DNA of 64,000 nt from Bradyrhizobium xenonodulans. GTDB lineage: Bacteria; Pseudomonadota; Alphaproteobacteria; Rhizobiales; Xanthobacteraceae. A program made the translations under genes and the position numbers. Positions within the stretch are counted from its first letter, which is position 1; each line of letters starts with the position of its first letter. The notes beneath the pieces were generated by a model, which did no database searches, was not told the origin of the DNA, and saw nothing but the letters and a program-made list of their open reading frames with translations. This document shows positions 18,180-26,866 of this stretch, piece by piece. Location: the NCBI RefSeq assembly GCF_027594865.1, contig NZ_CP089391.1:2262501-2326500 (forward strand). Direction: 5' to 3'.

Positions 18180-19730
18180 ATGGCTGACGGTAAGAAGCTG
18201 TCGTCGCTGGACGCATCGTTTTTGTATCTGGAAACGCCGGAGATGCCGATGCATGTCGGCAGCATGGCGATCTTTCGCCTGCCTGACGACTACAAGGGCG
18301 ACTTCTTCGAAGACTTCAAGGCGATGATCGTCTCGCGCCTGCACATCGCGCCGATCCTGAAGGCGCGGCTGGAGAAGGCACCGCTCGATATCGATCATCC
18401 CTCCTGGGTCGAGGACGACCAGTTCGACATCGACCGCCACATTTTTCGCGCCAGCCTGCCGCAGCCGCGCGACCGCGCCACGCTCGAGCGCATCGTCGGC
18501 TGGATGCACGCCAAGCTCCTGAACCGCGCCCGCCCGCTCTGGGAGTTCTATGTGTTCGAGGGCATGAAGGACAACGAGGTCGGGCTCTATTCCAAGATGC
18601 ACCATGCCGCGATCGACGGCGGTGCAGGCGCTGCCCTGACCAACATGATCTACGACATCTCGCCGATCCCGCGGCAGGTCGACCCGCCGGCGGCGGGAGC
18701 CAGGCCCGGACAGGAGCCGCGCGACATCGCCGCGAACCTGCTCGATTCCTATCAGCAGCTTTTCACCCAACCGCTCGACGCGTCGGCCGCGGCGAAGAAT
18801 CTGCAATTGCCGCGTACGGGAAAAAGCGACATCGGCTCGATCCTGTTCGACAACGCGATGTACCAGATCGAGAGCGCGGTGCGCTTCGCCGGCAACATCC
18901 CGACCATGGTCAAGAGCGTCTCCGAGGTGCTCGGCAAGGTCTCCGATCCGAAATCGCGCGAGAGCCTCGCCAGCATGGTGTCGCCGCCGACCATGCTGAA
19001 CAAGACCATCTCGTCGGAGCGGAGCTTCGCCGGGGTCTCGATCTCGCTGTCGCGATCCAAGGCGCTGGCGAAGCTCGCCGGCGGCAAGCTCAACGATGTG
19101 GTGCTGGCGCTCGCCTCCGGCGTGGTCCGGCGCTATCTCCAGCAATATGGCACGCTGCCGGCGAAATCGCTGACCGCCGCCGTGCCGATCTCGCTGCGCG
19201 AGGAGGGCAACACCGAGGCCAACAACCAGGTGTTCGGCATGATCTGCTCGATCGCGACCAATATCGACGATCCCAAGGCCCGGCTCGAGGCGATCATCGC
19301 GCAGTCGACCAAGTCCAAGGAGATGTCGCATCCGCTGCGGGCCCTGATGCCGCAGATTTCCAACATCTCGATGCTGGGTGCGCCGATGATGGTGCAGGTT
19401 CTGGCGCTGCTCTACAGCCGCTCGAATCTGTCGGACGTGCTGCCGCCGGCGGCCAACATCACGGTGTCCAACGTGCCGGGGCCGCGGCAGACGCTCTATG
19501 CCGCCGGCGCCGAGCTGCTGCACATCTTCCCGGTGTCGATCTCGACGCACGGGCAGGCGCTCAACATCACCGTGCAGAGCTATCGCGACCAGCTCGATTT
19601 CGGCTTCATCGTCGGCGCCAACATCATTCCGCATGTGCAGGTGATGTGCGACATGCTGCCGGAGGAGTTTGCCGCGCTGGAGGCTGCCTACGCGCCGCCC
19701 GCGGCCGACATCAAGGGCGCCGCCGAATAG
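18180..19730 (+). CDS. Wax ester synthase/diacylglycerol acyltransferase (WS/DGAT) family protein
   Basis: 516 residues. The active-site motif HHxxxDG is intact as HHAAIDG at residues 141-147 (KMHHAAIDGG), where the second His is the catalytic base of the family. The N-terminus LSSLDASFLYLETPEMPMHVGSMAIF and the C-terminal NVPGPRQTLYAAGAEL, followed by the DUF1298-type region, are also typical. Such enzymes transfer an acyl group from acyl-CoA to a long-chain alcohol or diacylglycerol, making storage wax ester or triacylglycerol. GGAGG lies just before the ATG. Neighbours are an alpha/beta hydrolase upstream and an epoxide-hydrolase-like gene 10 bases downstream. Confidence 0.93.
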   Translation: MADGKKLSSLDASFLYLETPEMPMHVGSMAIFRLPDDYKGDFFEDFKAMIVSRLHIAPILKARLEKAPLDIDHPSWVEDDQFDIDRHIFRASLPQPRDRATLERIVGWMHAKLLNRARPLWEFYVFEGMKDNEVGLYSKMHHAAIDGGAGAALTNMIYDISPIPRQVDPPAAGARPGQEPRDIAANLLDSYQQLFTQPLDASAAAKNLQLPRTGKSDIGSILFDNAMYQIESAVRFAGNIPTMVKSVSEVLGKVSDPKSRESLASMVSPPTMLNKTISSERSFAGVSISLSRSKALAKLAGGKLNDVVLALASGVVRRYLQQYGTLPAKSLTAAVPISLREEGNTEANNQVFGMICSIATNIDDPKARLEAIIAQSTKSKEMSHPLRALMPQISNISMLGAPMMVQVLALLYSRSNLSDVLPPAANITVSNVPGPRQTLYAAGAELLHIFPVSISTHGQALNITVQSYRDQLDFGFIVGANIIPHVQVMCDMLPEEFAALEAAYAPPAADIKGAAE

Positions 19731-19740
19731 GAATTTGACC

Positions 19741-20736
19741 ATGATTGAAATGCCGCCGCTGAAGTTCGTGCAGACGAACGGAATTCGCATGGGCTATTAC
19801 GACGCTGGCCCGGTCACCGACAAGCCGCCGATGGTACTGTGCCATGGCTGGCCCGAACTCGCCTTCTCCTGGCGTCACCAGATCAAGGCGCTGAGCGAAG
19901 CCGGCATCCGCGTGATTGCGCCGGACCAGCGCGGCTACGGCGCGACCGACCGGCCCGAGCAGGTCGAGGCCTACGACATCGAACATCTGACGGGCGACCT
20001 GGTCGGGCTCCTCGATCATCTCCAGATCGACAAGGCCATCTTCGTCGGTCACGACTGGGGCGGCTTCATCGTCTGGCAGATGCCGCTGCGACACATCGAC
20101 CGGGTTGCGGGAGTGGTCGGCATCAACACGCCTCATACCAACCGCGCCTGGGCTGATCCGATCGAGCTCCTGCGCGCGCGCTTCGGCGACAAGATGTACA
20201 TCGTGCAGTTCCAGGATCCGGCGCGTGAACCCGACAGGATCTTTGGCAGTCGCGTCGAGCAGACATTCGATGCGTTCATGCGCAAGCCGGCGCCGCGCCC
20301 GCCCGACGCGCCGGCAGAGGAAGTGGTCGCAGGCGTCGGCGCTTCGCCGCGGGTCAATCTGGCGTTTCCGCAAATGATTGCCGCCTATGACGCGAAGCAC
20401 GATCCGCGTACGCCGATCCTGTCGCCGGAAGAGAAGAAGGTGTTCGTCGACAATTTCACCCGGACCGGCTTCACCGGCGGCATCAACTGGTACCGCAACA
20501 TGTCGCGTAACTGGACGCGCGCCGAAGGACTCGATCATACGGTACGTGTGCCGTCGCTGATGATCATGGCCGAGAACGACGCAGTGTTGCCGCCATCTTC
20601 CGCCGATGGCATGGACAAGCTGATTCCCGATCTCGAAAAATATCTGGTCAAGGACAGCGGCCATTGGACGCAGCAGGAGAAGCCGGAGGAGGTCAGCGCC
20701 AAGCTGATCGAATGGCGTAGAAGGCGGTTCGGCTAG
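19741..20736 (+). CDS. Alpha/beta hydrolase, epoxide hydrolase-like
   Basis: 331 residues, starting at the ATG that follows the WS/DGAT stop by 10 bases; an upstream in-frame start would run inside that gene. The fold markers of epoxide hydrolases are present: oxyanion motif HGWPELAFSWRHQI (HGxP), nucleophile elbow GHDWGGFIVW with Asp in place of Ser, an RGYGATDRP segment and the catalytic His near the end (KDSGHWTQQEKPEEV). The Asp nucleophile favours soluble epoxide hydrolase or haloalkane dehalogenase chemistry over esterase. Followed within 50 bases by the P450 gene, it could open epoxides made on fatty acyl chains by that enzyme; this link is an inference. Confidence 0.88.
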   Translation: MIEMPPLKFVQTNGIRMGYYDAGPVTDKPPMVLCHGWPELAFSWRHQIKALSEAGIRVIAPDQRGYGATDRPEQVEAYDIEHLTGDLVGLLDHLQIDKAIFVGHDWGGFIVWQMPLRHIDRVAGVVGINTPHTNRAWADPIELLRARFGDKMYIVQFQDPAREPDRIFGSRVEQTFDAFMRKPAPRPPDAPAEEVVAGVGASPRVNLAFPQMIAAYDAKHDPRTPILSPEEKKVFVDNFTRTGFTGGINWYRNMSRNWTRAEGLDHTVRVPSLMIMAENDAVLPPSSADGMDKLIPDLEKYLVKDSGHWTQQEKPEEVSAKLIEWRRRRFG

Positions 20737-20781
20737 CTCGCAACGACGGCGTTGAATACCGAGGCAGGGGAAGCACATTTA

Positions 20782-23700
20782 ATGTCATCGAAGAACCGTC
20801 TGGATCCGATCCCGCATCCGCCGACCAAACCTGTCGTTGGCAACATGCTGTCGCTGGATTCCGCTGCGCCCGTGCAGCATTTGACGCGGCTTGCCAAGGA
20901 GCTGGGGCCGATCTTCTGGCTCGACATGATGGGCTCGCCGATCGTCGTCGTCTCCGGCCACGATCTCGTCGACGAGCTCTCCGACGAGAAACGGTTCGAC
21001 AAGACGGTGCGAGGCGCGCTGCGGCGCGTGCGCGCGGTCGGCGGCGACGGCCTGTTCACGGCCGACACCAGGGAGCCGAACTGGAGCAAGGCGCACAACA
21101 TCCTGCTCCAGCCCTTCGGCAACCGCGCCATGCAGTCGTATCACCCGAGCATGGTCGACATCGCCGAGCAGCTCGTTCAAAAATGGGAGCGGCTCAACGC
21201 CGACGACGAGATCGACGTCGTCCACGACATGACGGCGCTGACGCTTGATACGATCGGCCTGTGCGGCTTCGACTACCGCTTCAATTCGTTCTACCGCCGC
21301 GACTACCATCCCTTCGTCGAGTCGCTGGTGCGCTCGCTCGAAACCATCATGATGACGCGCGGCCTGCCGTTCGAGCAGCTCTGGATGCAGAAGCGGCGCA
21401 AGACCTTGGCCGAAGACGTCGACTTCATGAACAAGATGGTTGACGAGATCATCGCCGAGCGCCGCAAGAACGCGGATGCAATCGACGACAAGAAGGACAT
21501 GCTCGCGGCGATGATGACCGGGGTCGACCGTTCGACCGGCGAGCAGCTCGACGACGTCAACATCCGCTACCAGATCAACACCTTCCTGATCGCGGGCCAC
21601 GAGACCACCAGCGGCCTGTTGTCCTACACGCTCTACGCGTTGCTCAAGCACCCGGACATTCTCAAGAAGGCCTATGACGAGGTCGACCGTGTCTTCGGCC
21701 CTGATGTCAATGCGAAGCCAACCTATCAGCAGGTGACGCAGCTCACCTACATCACGCAGATCCTGAAGGAGGCGCTGCGGCTGTGGCCGCCGGCGCCGGC
21801 CTATGGCATCTCGCCGCTCAACGACGAGACCATCGGCGGCGGCAAGTACAAGCTCCGCAAGGGCACGTTCACCACGATCCTGGTGACGGCGCTGCATCGC
21901 GATCCCTCGGTCTGGGGTCCAAATCCCGATGCCTTTGACCCCGAGAATTTCAGCCGTGAGGCCGAGGCGAAGCGGCCGGTCAATGCCTGGAAGCCGTTCG
22001 GCAACGGCCAGCGCGCCTGTATCGGCCGGGGCTTTGCCATGCACGAGGCGGCGCTTGCGCTCGGCATGATCCTGCAGCGCTTCAAGCTGATCGACCACCA
22101 GCGCTATCAGATGCACCTGAAGGAAACGCTGACGATGAAGCCGGAAGGCTTCAAGATCAAATTGCGCCCGCGCGCCGATCGCGAGCGCGGCGCCTATGGC
22201 GGGCCTGTCGCTGCGGCGGCTTCAGCGCCGAAAGCGCCGCGCCAGCCGACGACACGGCTCGGCCATAACACGCCGATGCTGGTGCTTTACGGCTCCAATC
22301 TCGGCACCGCCGAGGAGCTCGCCACCCGCATGGCCGACCTTGCCGAGATCAACGGCTTTGCCGTGCATCTCGGGCCGCTCGACGACTACGTCGGCAAGCT
22401 GCCGCACGAAGGCGGCGTCTTGATCATCTGCGCGTCCTATAACGGCGCGCCGCCCGACAACGCGACGCAGTTCGTCAAATGGCTCGGCGAGGACCTGCCG
22501 AAGGATGCCTTCGCCAATGTCCGCTACGCCGTGTTCGGCTGCGGCAACAGCGACTGGGCTGCGACCTACCAATCGGTGCCGCGCTTCATCGACGAGCAAT
22601 TGTCGAAGCATGGTGCGCGGGCGGTCTATCCGCGCGGCGAGGGCGATGCGCGCAGCGATCTCGACGGCCAGTTCCAGAAATGGTTCCCCGCCGCCGCCCA
22701 GGTCGCGACCAAGGAATTCGGCATCGACTGGAATTTCACCCGCACCGCGGAGGACGATCCGCTCTACGCGATCGAGCCGGTGGCCGTGACCGCCGTCAAC
22801 ACCATCGTGGCCCAGGGCGGTGCGGTCGCGATGAAGGTGCTGGTCAATGACGAGCTCCAGAACAAGGCTGGGACCAATCCGTCGGAGCGCTCGACGCGCC
22901 ACATCGAGGTGCAGCTGCCGTCCAACATCAGCTATCGCGTCGGCGACCATCTGAGCGTCGTCCCGCGCAACGATCCGACGCTGGTGGATTCCGTCGCCCG
23001 CCGCTTCGGCTTCCTGCCGGCCGACCAGATCAGGCTCCAGGTCGCTGAGGGACGCCGCGCGCAATTGCCGGTCGGCGATGCCGTGTCGGTCGGCCGCCTG
23101 CTCAGCGAGTTCGTCGAGCTGCAGCAGGTGGCGACGCGGAAGCAGATCCAGATCATGGCGGAGCACACCCGCTGCCCGGTCACCAAGCCGAAGCTGCTGG
23201 CTTTCGTCGGCGAGGAGCCTGAGCCGCTCGAGCGTTACCGGGCCGAAATTCTGGCCAGGCGCAAATCGGTGTTCGACCTGCTGCTCGAATATCCGGCCTG
23301 CGAATTGCCGTTCCACGTCTATCTCGAAATGCTGTCGCTGCTGGCGCCGCGCTATTACTCGATCTCGTCCTCGCCGTCGGTCGACCCTGCGCGTTGCAGC
23401 GTCACGGTCGGCGTGGTCGAGGGGCCGGCAGCCTCAGGGCGCGGCACCTACAAGGGCATCTGCTCGAACTACCTCGCCAACCGGCGCACGGGCGATGCGA
23501 TCTACGCCACCGTGCGCGAGACCAAGGCCGGCTTCCGGCTGCCTGACGATTCATCCGTGCCGATCATCATGATCGGTCCCGGCACGGGACTGGCGCCGTT
23601 CCGCGGCTTCCTCCAGGAACGCGCCGCGCGCAAGGCCAAGGGGGCTGCGCTCGGTCCCGCCACGCTGTTCTTCGGCTGCCGCCATCCCGACCAGGATTTC

Positions 23701-24018
23701 CTCTATGCGGATGAGCTGAAGGCGCTGGCGACGAGCGGCGTCACCGAGCTTTTCACGGCGTTCTCGCGCGCGGACGGGCCGAAGACTTATGTGCAGCACG
23801 TGCTCGCCGCGCAGAAGGACAAGGTCTGGCCGCTGATCGAGCAGGGCGCGATCATCTATGTCTGCGGCGACGGCGGCAAGATGGAGCCCGACGTGAAGGC
23901 GGCGCTCGTCGCGATCCATCGCGAGAAGACCGGCAGCGATGCCGCTGCAGCTGCGCGCTGGATCGAGGAGATGGGCGCGAAGAACCGGTACGTGCTCGAC
24001 GTCTGGGCGGGTGGGTGA
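20782..24018 (+). CDS. Fused cytochrome P450/NADPH-P450 reductase (CYP102-type fatty acid hydroxylase)
   Basis: 1078 residues from the ATG at 20782; a TTG 30 bases upstream is possible but less likely. Residues 1-~465 are the P450 domain with I-helix AGHETTS (271-277), ExxR (EALR), and heme loop FGNGQRACIGRG with proximal Cys413. A linker rich in Ala/Pro follows. The FMN domain starts near 497 (MLVLYGSNLGTAEELA) and the FAD/NADPH part covers ~690-1075 (YYSISSSPS near 857, GPGTGLAPFRGFL near 932, terminal DVWAGG). Self-sufficient enzymes of this type hydroxylate fatty acids near the omega end. It is likely the last gene in a run with the WS/DGAT and epoxide hydrolase genes. Confidence 0.95.
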   Translation: MSSKNRLDPIPHPPTKPVVGNMLSLDSAAPVQHLTRLAKELGPIFWLDMMGSPIVVVSGHDLVDELSDEKRFDKTVRGALRRVRAVGGDGLFTADTREPNWSKAHNILLQPFGNRAMQSYHPSMVDIAEQLVQKWERLNADDEIDVVHDMTALTLDTIGLCGFDYRFNSFYRRDYHPFVESLVRSLETIMMTRGLPFEQLWMQKRRKTLAEDVDFMNKMVDEIIAERRKNADAIDDKKDMLAAMMTGVDRSTGEQLDDVNIRYQINTFLIAGHETTSGLLSYTLYALLKHPDILKKAYDEVDRVFGPDVNAKPTYQQVTQLTYITQILKEALRLWPPAPAYGISPLNDETIGGGKYKLRKGTFTTILVTALHRDPSVWGPNPDAFDPENFSREAEAKRPVNAWKPFGNGQRACIGRGFAMHEAALALGMILQRFKLIDHQRYQMHLKETLTMKPEGFKIKLRPRADRERGAYGGPVAAAASAPKAPRQPTTRLGHNTPMLVLYGSNLGTAEELATRMADLAEINGFAVHLGPLDDYVGKLPHEGGVLIICASYNGAPPDNATQFVKWLGEDLPKDAFANVRYAVFGCGNSDWAATYQSVPRFIDEQLSKHGARAVYPRGEGDARSDLDGQFQKWFPAAAQVATKEFGIDWNFTRTAEDDPLYAIEPVAVTAVNTIVAQGGAVAMKVLVNDELQNKAGTNPSERSTRHIEVQLPSNISYRVGDHLSVVPRNDPTLVDSVARRFGFLPADQIRLQVAEGRRAQLPVGDAVSVGRLLSEFVELQQVATRKQIQIMAEHTRCPVTKPKLLAFVGEEPEPLERYRAEILARRKSVFDLLLEYPACELPFHVYLEMLSLLAPRYYSISSSPSVDPARCSVTVGVVEGPAASGRGTYKGICSNYLANRRTGDAIYATVRETKAGFRLPDDSSVPIIMIGPGTGLAPFRGFLQERAARKAKGAALGPATLFFGCRHPDQDFLYADELKALATSGVTELFTAFSRADGPKTYVQHVLAAQKDKVWPLIEQGAIIYVCGDGGKMEPDVKAALVAIHREKTGSDAAAAARWIEEMGAKNRYVLDVWAGG

Positions 24019-24048
24019 CCGCCGGCCGGATCATGCTAAACCTCCGGC

Positions 24049-24723
24049 ATGATTCCCTGGGAAAAGATCGACACCGCCAAAATCCCCGGCTCCGACGAAG
24101 AGCTCCGCCTGATGCGGCGGGGCAAGGAGTTTTCCATCAAGCTCGGCACCAACGAGTTGATGAACAACCGCCTGTCGGGCTCCGAGGCCGCGCTCGCGAC
24201 GCTCGCGGCGAAGCAGATCGAGAAGGTCGCAAAGCCCGTCGTGCTCATCGGCGGCCTCGGCATGGGCTTTACCTTGCGCGCTGCACTCGCCGTGCTTGGA
24301 AGCAAGGCGAAAATCGTGGTCGCCGAGTTGGTGCCGGCGGTGGTCGCCTGGGCACGGGGGCCCATGGCGGAGGTCTTCGGCGATAGTCTCGATGATGTCA
24401 GGGTGAGCATCCGCGAGACCGACGTCGGCGAAATCATCCGGGCGAAGAGCTCAGCCTACGACGCCATTCTCCTCGATGTCGATAACGGGCCGGAGGGGCT
24501 GACCCGGAAGGGCAATGATGCGCTCTACAGTGCGAGCGGATTGCAGGCGGCGAAGATGGCGCTGCGGCCGGGCGGCGTGCTCGCCGTCTGGTCCTCGGGA
24601 CCCAACCCCGCATTCACCAAACGTCTTGGCCGTGCCGGTTTCGACGTCAATGAAGTCAACGTCCGCGCCACCGGAAGGGGCGGCGGCGCGCGCCACGTGA
24701 TCTGGATGGCGAAGAAGCAGTAG
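24049..24723 (+). CDS. Spermidine synthase-like methyltransferase-fold protein
   Basis: 224 residues. The nucleotide-binding part of a Rossmann methyltransferase fold is visible (VVLIGGLGMGFTLRAAL, then KIVVAELVPAVVAWA), followed by YDAILLDVDNGPEGL, the place where spermidine synthases keep their catalytic Asp, and LRPGGVLAVWSSGPNPAFTKRLGRAGF. It lacks the N-terminal beta domain of true SpeE proteins, so polyamine synthesis is doubtful and methyl transfer or a non-enzymatic role is possible. The TAG stop is the first triplet of the inverted-repeat element at 24721. Confidence 0.75.
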   Translation: MIPWEKIDTAKIPGSDEELRLMRRGKEFSIKLGTNELMNNRLSGSEAALATLAAKQIEKVAKPVVLIGGLGMGFTLRAALAVLGSKAKIVVAELVPAVVAWARGPMAEVFGDSLDDVRVSIRETDVGEIIRAKSSAYDAILLDVDNGPEGLTRKGNDALYSASGLQAAKMALRPGGVLAVWSSGPNPAFTKRLGRAGFDVNEVNVRATGRGGGARHVIWMAKKQ

Positions 24724-24809
24724 GGTGGACAAGGCGCAGCGTGCCCACCACTTCCGGTGTCCTTGGATGATGGGCACGGCGCGCGAAGAGCGCGCCTTTG
24801 CCCACCCTA
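24721..24809. repeat. Nested imperfect inverted-repeat element, ~89 bp
   Basis: Outer arms are TAGGGTGGACAAGGCGC and, at the other end, the complement of TAGGGTGGGCAAAGGCGC (one substitution, one indel). An inner pair GTGCCCA/TGGGCAC lies within. The element overlaps the stop of the upstream gene and precedes a convergent gene, so it may end transcription in both directions. It looks like one of the small palindromic repeats of this bacterial group rather than a mobile element with its own gene. Confidence 0.7.
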
Positions 24810-24813
24810 CGCG

Positions 24814-25278
24814 TCAGAACATCGTGTTGCTGTTGGCCGGGTTTTCAGGGACCTCCTGAACGACGTCCCAATGTTCGACAATCTTGCCGTTCTCCAGCTT
24901 GAAGATGTCCACGATTGCGCGGCCCCTGGTGCCGGGCTCGCGAATGGAATGGACGTGCAGGATGACGAAGTCGCCATCGACGAATGAGCGCTTGATCTCG
25001 CTGTGGGAGTTCGGAAATTTTTCACGGAGGAAGCCGATGAATTTGCGAAAGCCCTCCGGACCGTCGGCCGCATTTGGATTGTGCTGGACGTAGCGGTTGC
25101 CGACATAGGCGAGGGCGGCGTCCGCGTCTTTCTGATTGAGGCCCTTCTCGTAGAAGGCAAGCACGGCGGTACGGTTGGCTTCTTCCTGAGTGCTGCCGGC
25201 CAAAGCGGCGCCGTTGCCGAGGGAGAGCATGAGAATGGAAGCGGCGACCATCGCGGCCGACCGGATGATGAGATGCAT
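24814..25278 (-). CDS. Secreted SnoaL-like (NTF2-fold) protein
   Basis: 154 residues with a Sec signal peptide (MHLIIRSAAMVAASILMLSLGNGAALAGS, cleavage near 28). The mature part shows the SnoaL/NTF2-like pattern: NRTAVLAFYEKGLNQKDADAALAYVGNRYVQHNPNAADGPEGFRKFI, then a long beta region ending VDIFKLENGKIVEHWDVVQEVPENPANSNTMF. Secreted relatives are usually called SnoaL-like polyketide cyclases, but a catalytic role is not established. It stands alone, facing the methyltransferase-like gene across the repeat at 24721, and has its own upstream space (25279-25403). Confidence 0.85.
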   Translation of the reverse strand: MHLIIRSAAMVAASILMLSLGNGAALAGSTQEEANRTAVLAFYEKGLNQKDADAALAYVGNRYVQHNPNAADGPEGFRKFIGFLREKFPNSHSEIKRSFVDGDFVILHVHSIREPGTRGRAIVDIFKLENGKIVEHWDVVQEVPENPANSNTMF

Positions 25279-25403
25279 GTGAGCTCCGAGAGGCCGCAGC
25301 CCCTGTCTTGCGATTGAGGGAGGCCTGTATAGCTTTCGCGCCGTCTCGCGTTAAGAGAGTAACCGCAAGCTCACATGGTCACCGTGAGGAGACCGGCGTC
25401 GGT

Positions 25404-26318
25404 CTACGCCGCCTGTGCCGCTGCGCCACGCGCATGCTTGTCGATGGCGCGGATGATCTCTGCCCAGAACCGCATCGGCAGCGCGTGGCCCATGCCCTCG
25501 ATCATCAACAGCTTTGCGCCCGGAATGGACTCCGCGGTGTCCTTGCCGCCCTCCGGCCGCACCAGGGGATCGACCGTGCCGTGGATCACCAGCGTCGGCG
25601 TCTTCACACCATGCAGCCGCTCCTTGCGGCTGCCGGAGGCGAGCACGGCGCGGAGCTGCCGGCCGACGCCGGCCGGATTGAGTCCGCGCGCGAATACCCG
25701 CTCGGCACGATCAGGATCGAGTGCTTCCTCTTCCGGAAAATGCCCGGCGCGCAACACCTTCCAGGTCTGGCCGTAGCGGACGATGAATTCCTCCTTGCTC
25801 TGCGGCGGTGGCGCCATCAGCATCGCGGCGGCCTCGCGGGTCGGCGGCGGCACGCGCGGATTGCCCGTGGTCGACATGATCGAGGTCAGCGAGCGCACAC
25901 GCTCGGGAAATGACAGCGTCACCTCCTGCGCGATCATGCCGCCCATGGACGCCCCGACCAAATGCGCCGACTTGATGCCGAGCGCATCCATCAGGCCGAC
26001 CGTGTCCTTTGCCATGTCGATCAGCTTGTAGGTGGCCGCAACGGGAATCCTGAGGAAGCGCAGCTTCAGCAGCTCGAGCGGCGTCAGCCGTTTGCCGCCC
26101 GTCAGATGGCTCGACTTGCCGATGTCGCGATTGTCGAAGCGGATCACGCGAAAGCCGTGCACGGCAAGCTGCTCGCAGAACGCATCGTCCCAGTGGATCA
26201 TCTGCGCCCCGAGCCCCATGATCAGCAGCAGCGGCTCGGCATTGTCGTTGCCGAAGATCTCGTAGCAGATGTCGATGCCGTTGGCGCGGACGGTCTTGGG
26301 CGGCTGATGGGCGGTCAC
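25404..26318 (-). CDS. Alpha/beta hydrolase
   Basis: 304 residues. Strand and motif order is standard: LLLIMGLGAQMIHWDDAF near 30, RFDNRDIGKSSHL near 60, nucleophile elbow GASMGG (Ser near 117 in HLVGASMGGMIAQEV), an acid in LVIHGTVDPLVRPEGG near 245 and the catalytic His in EGMGHALPMRFW near 278. The resemblance is to the broad esterase/3-oxoadipate enol-lactonase-like group; no specific substrate can be named. It is divergent from the PhaE-like gene, with 164 bases between them containing the palindrome at 26402. Confidence 0.88.
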   Translation of the reverse strand: MTAHQPPKTVRANGIDICYEIFGNDNAEPLLLIMGLGAQMIHWDDAFCEQLAVHGFRVIRFDNRDIGKSSHLTGGKRLTPLELLKLRFLRIPVAATYKLIDMAKDTVGLMDALGIKSAHLVGASMGGMIAQEVTLSFPERVRSLTSIMSTTGNPRVPPPTREAAAMLMAPPPQSKEEFIVRYGQTWKVLRAGHFPEEEALDPDRAERVFARGLNPAGVGRQLRAVLASGSRKERLHGVKTPTLVIHGTVDPLVRPEGGKDTAESIPGAKLLMIEGMGHALPMRFWAEIIRAIDKHARGAAAQAA

Positions 26319-26401
26319 GGGCGCGTTCCCTCACTGCTGGTTAATGCTGTATCGCACGGTTTCACGCTGCAAAGAAGCCGTGTGCGCCGCACCGGGCGAC
26401 C

Positions 26402-26417
26402 TGCCGGTTGACCGGCA
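26402..26417. promoter_or_regulatory. Palindromic site upstream of the PHA synthase operon
   Basis: TGCCGGT, two bases, ACCGGCA: a perfect 7-bp inverted repeat 66 bases before the start of the PhaE-like gene. The same site with one arm mismatch, and with the following TCGCGC also conserved, occurs at 30790-30805, before an alpha/beta hydrolase gene; the two agree at 20 of 22 positions. Two such copies in promoter-type positions suggest an operator of a shared regulator rather than chance. Confidence 0.5.
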
Positions 26418-26482
26418 TCGCGCAACGGTGTGGTATGGCGAAAAAGAAGGGCATCGCAGCTCTCGATACCAGGAGGACGCCG

Positions 26483-26866
26483 ATGACCGACAAGATCAAC
26501 GACCCCGTTGCCATGTGGCAGAAGATGGTGGGCGACATGGAGAAGGGGTTCAACTCCTTCGCCAACCAGGCCATGTCGTCGCCCGAATTTTCGCAGGCCA
26601 TGAACCGCGCGGGAGGAGTTGCTGCAGGTGCTCAGAAGCAACTCGGCGAGCTCATGGAGAAATACCTCGTCACGATGAACCTGCCGAGCCGGGAGCAGGT
26701 CACGGGTCTCGCTGAACGGCTTCAATCCATCGAAGCCCAGATCGGCGAGATCAAGTCGATGCTGAGCCAGATGGCGGCAAGTTCCGGCATCTCGCAAGGC
26801 TTTGACGGGACGCCGCGGCCGCCGCGAACGAAGCGTCCGCCCTCCGAAAACGGAGAGCAAACATGA
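26483..26866 (+). CDS. PhaE-like subunit / phasin-like protein
   Basis: 127 residues from the ATG preceded by AGGAGG; the upstream in-frame ATG sits before this site. The protein is almost wholly helical and amphipathic: DPVAMWQKMVGDMEKGFNSFANQAM, then LGELMEKYLVTMNLPSREQVTGLAERLQSIEAQIGEIKSML, the NLPSR...V.L..RL..IE segment that PhaE-type proteins show near their C-terminus. It ends in a Pro/Arg-rich tail. It is much shorter than PhaE of class III synthases (about 350 residues), so it may be a minimal partner. ATGA overlap with the phaC gene implies equimolar expression and complex formation. Confidence 0.7.
   Translation: MTDKINDPVAMWQKMVGDMEKGFNSFANQAMSSPEFSQAMNRAGGVAAGAQKQLGELMEKYLVTMNLPSREQVTGLAERLQSIEAQIGEIKSMLSQMAASSGISQGFDGTPRPPRTKRPPSENGEQT

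Noticed and set aside
24721-24809. Insertion sequence ends
   Set aside because: There is no transposase frame between the arms (89 bp in total) and no target duplication can be seen; it fits a short palindromic repeat.
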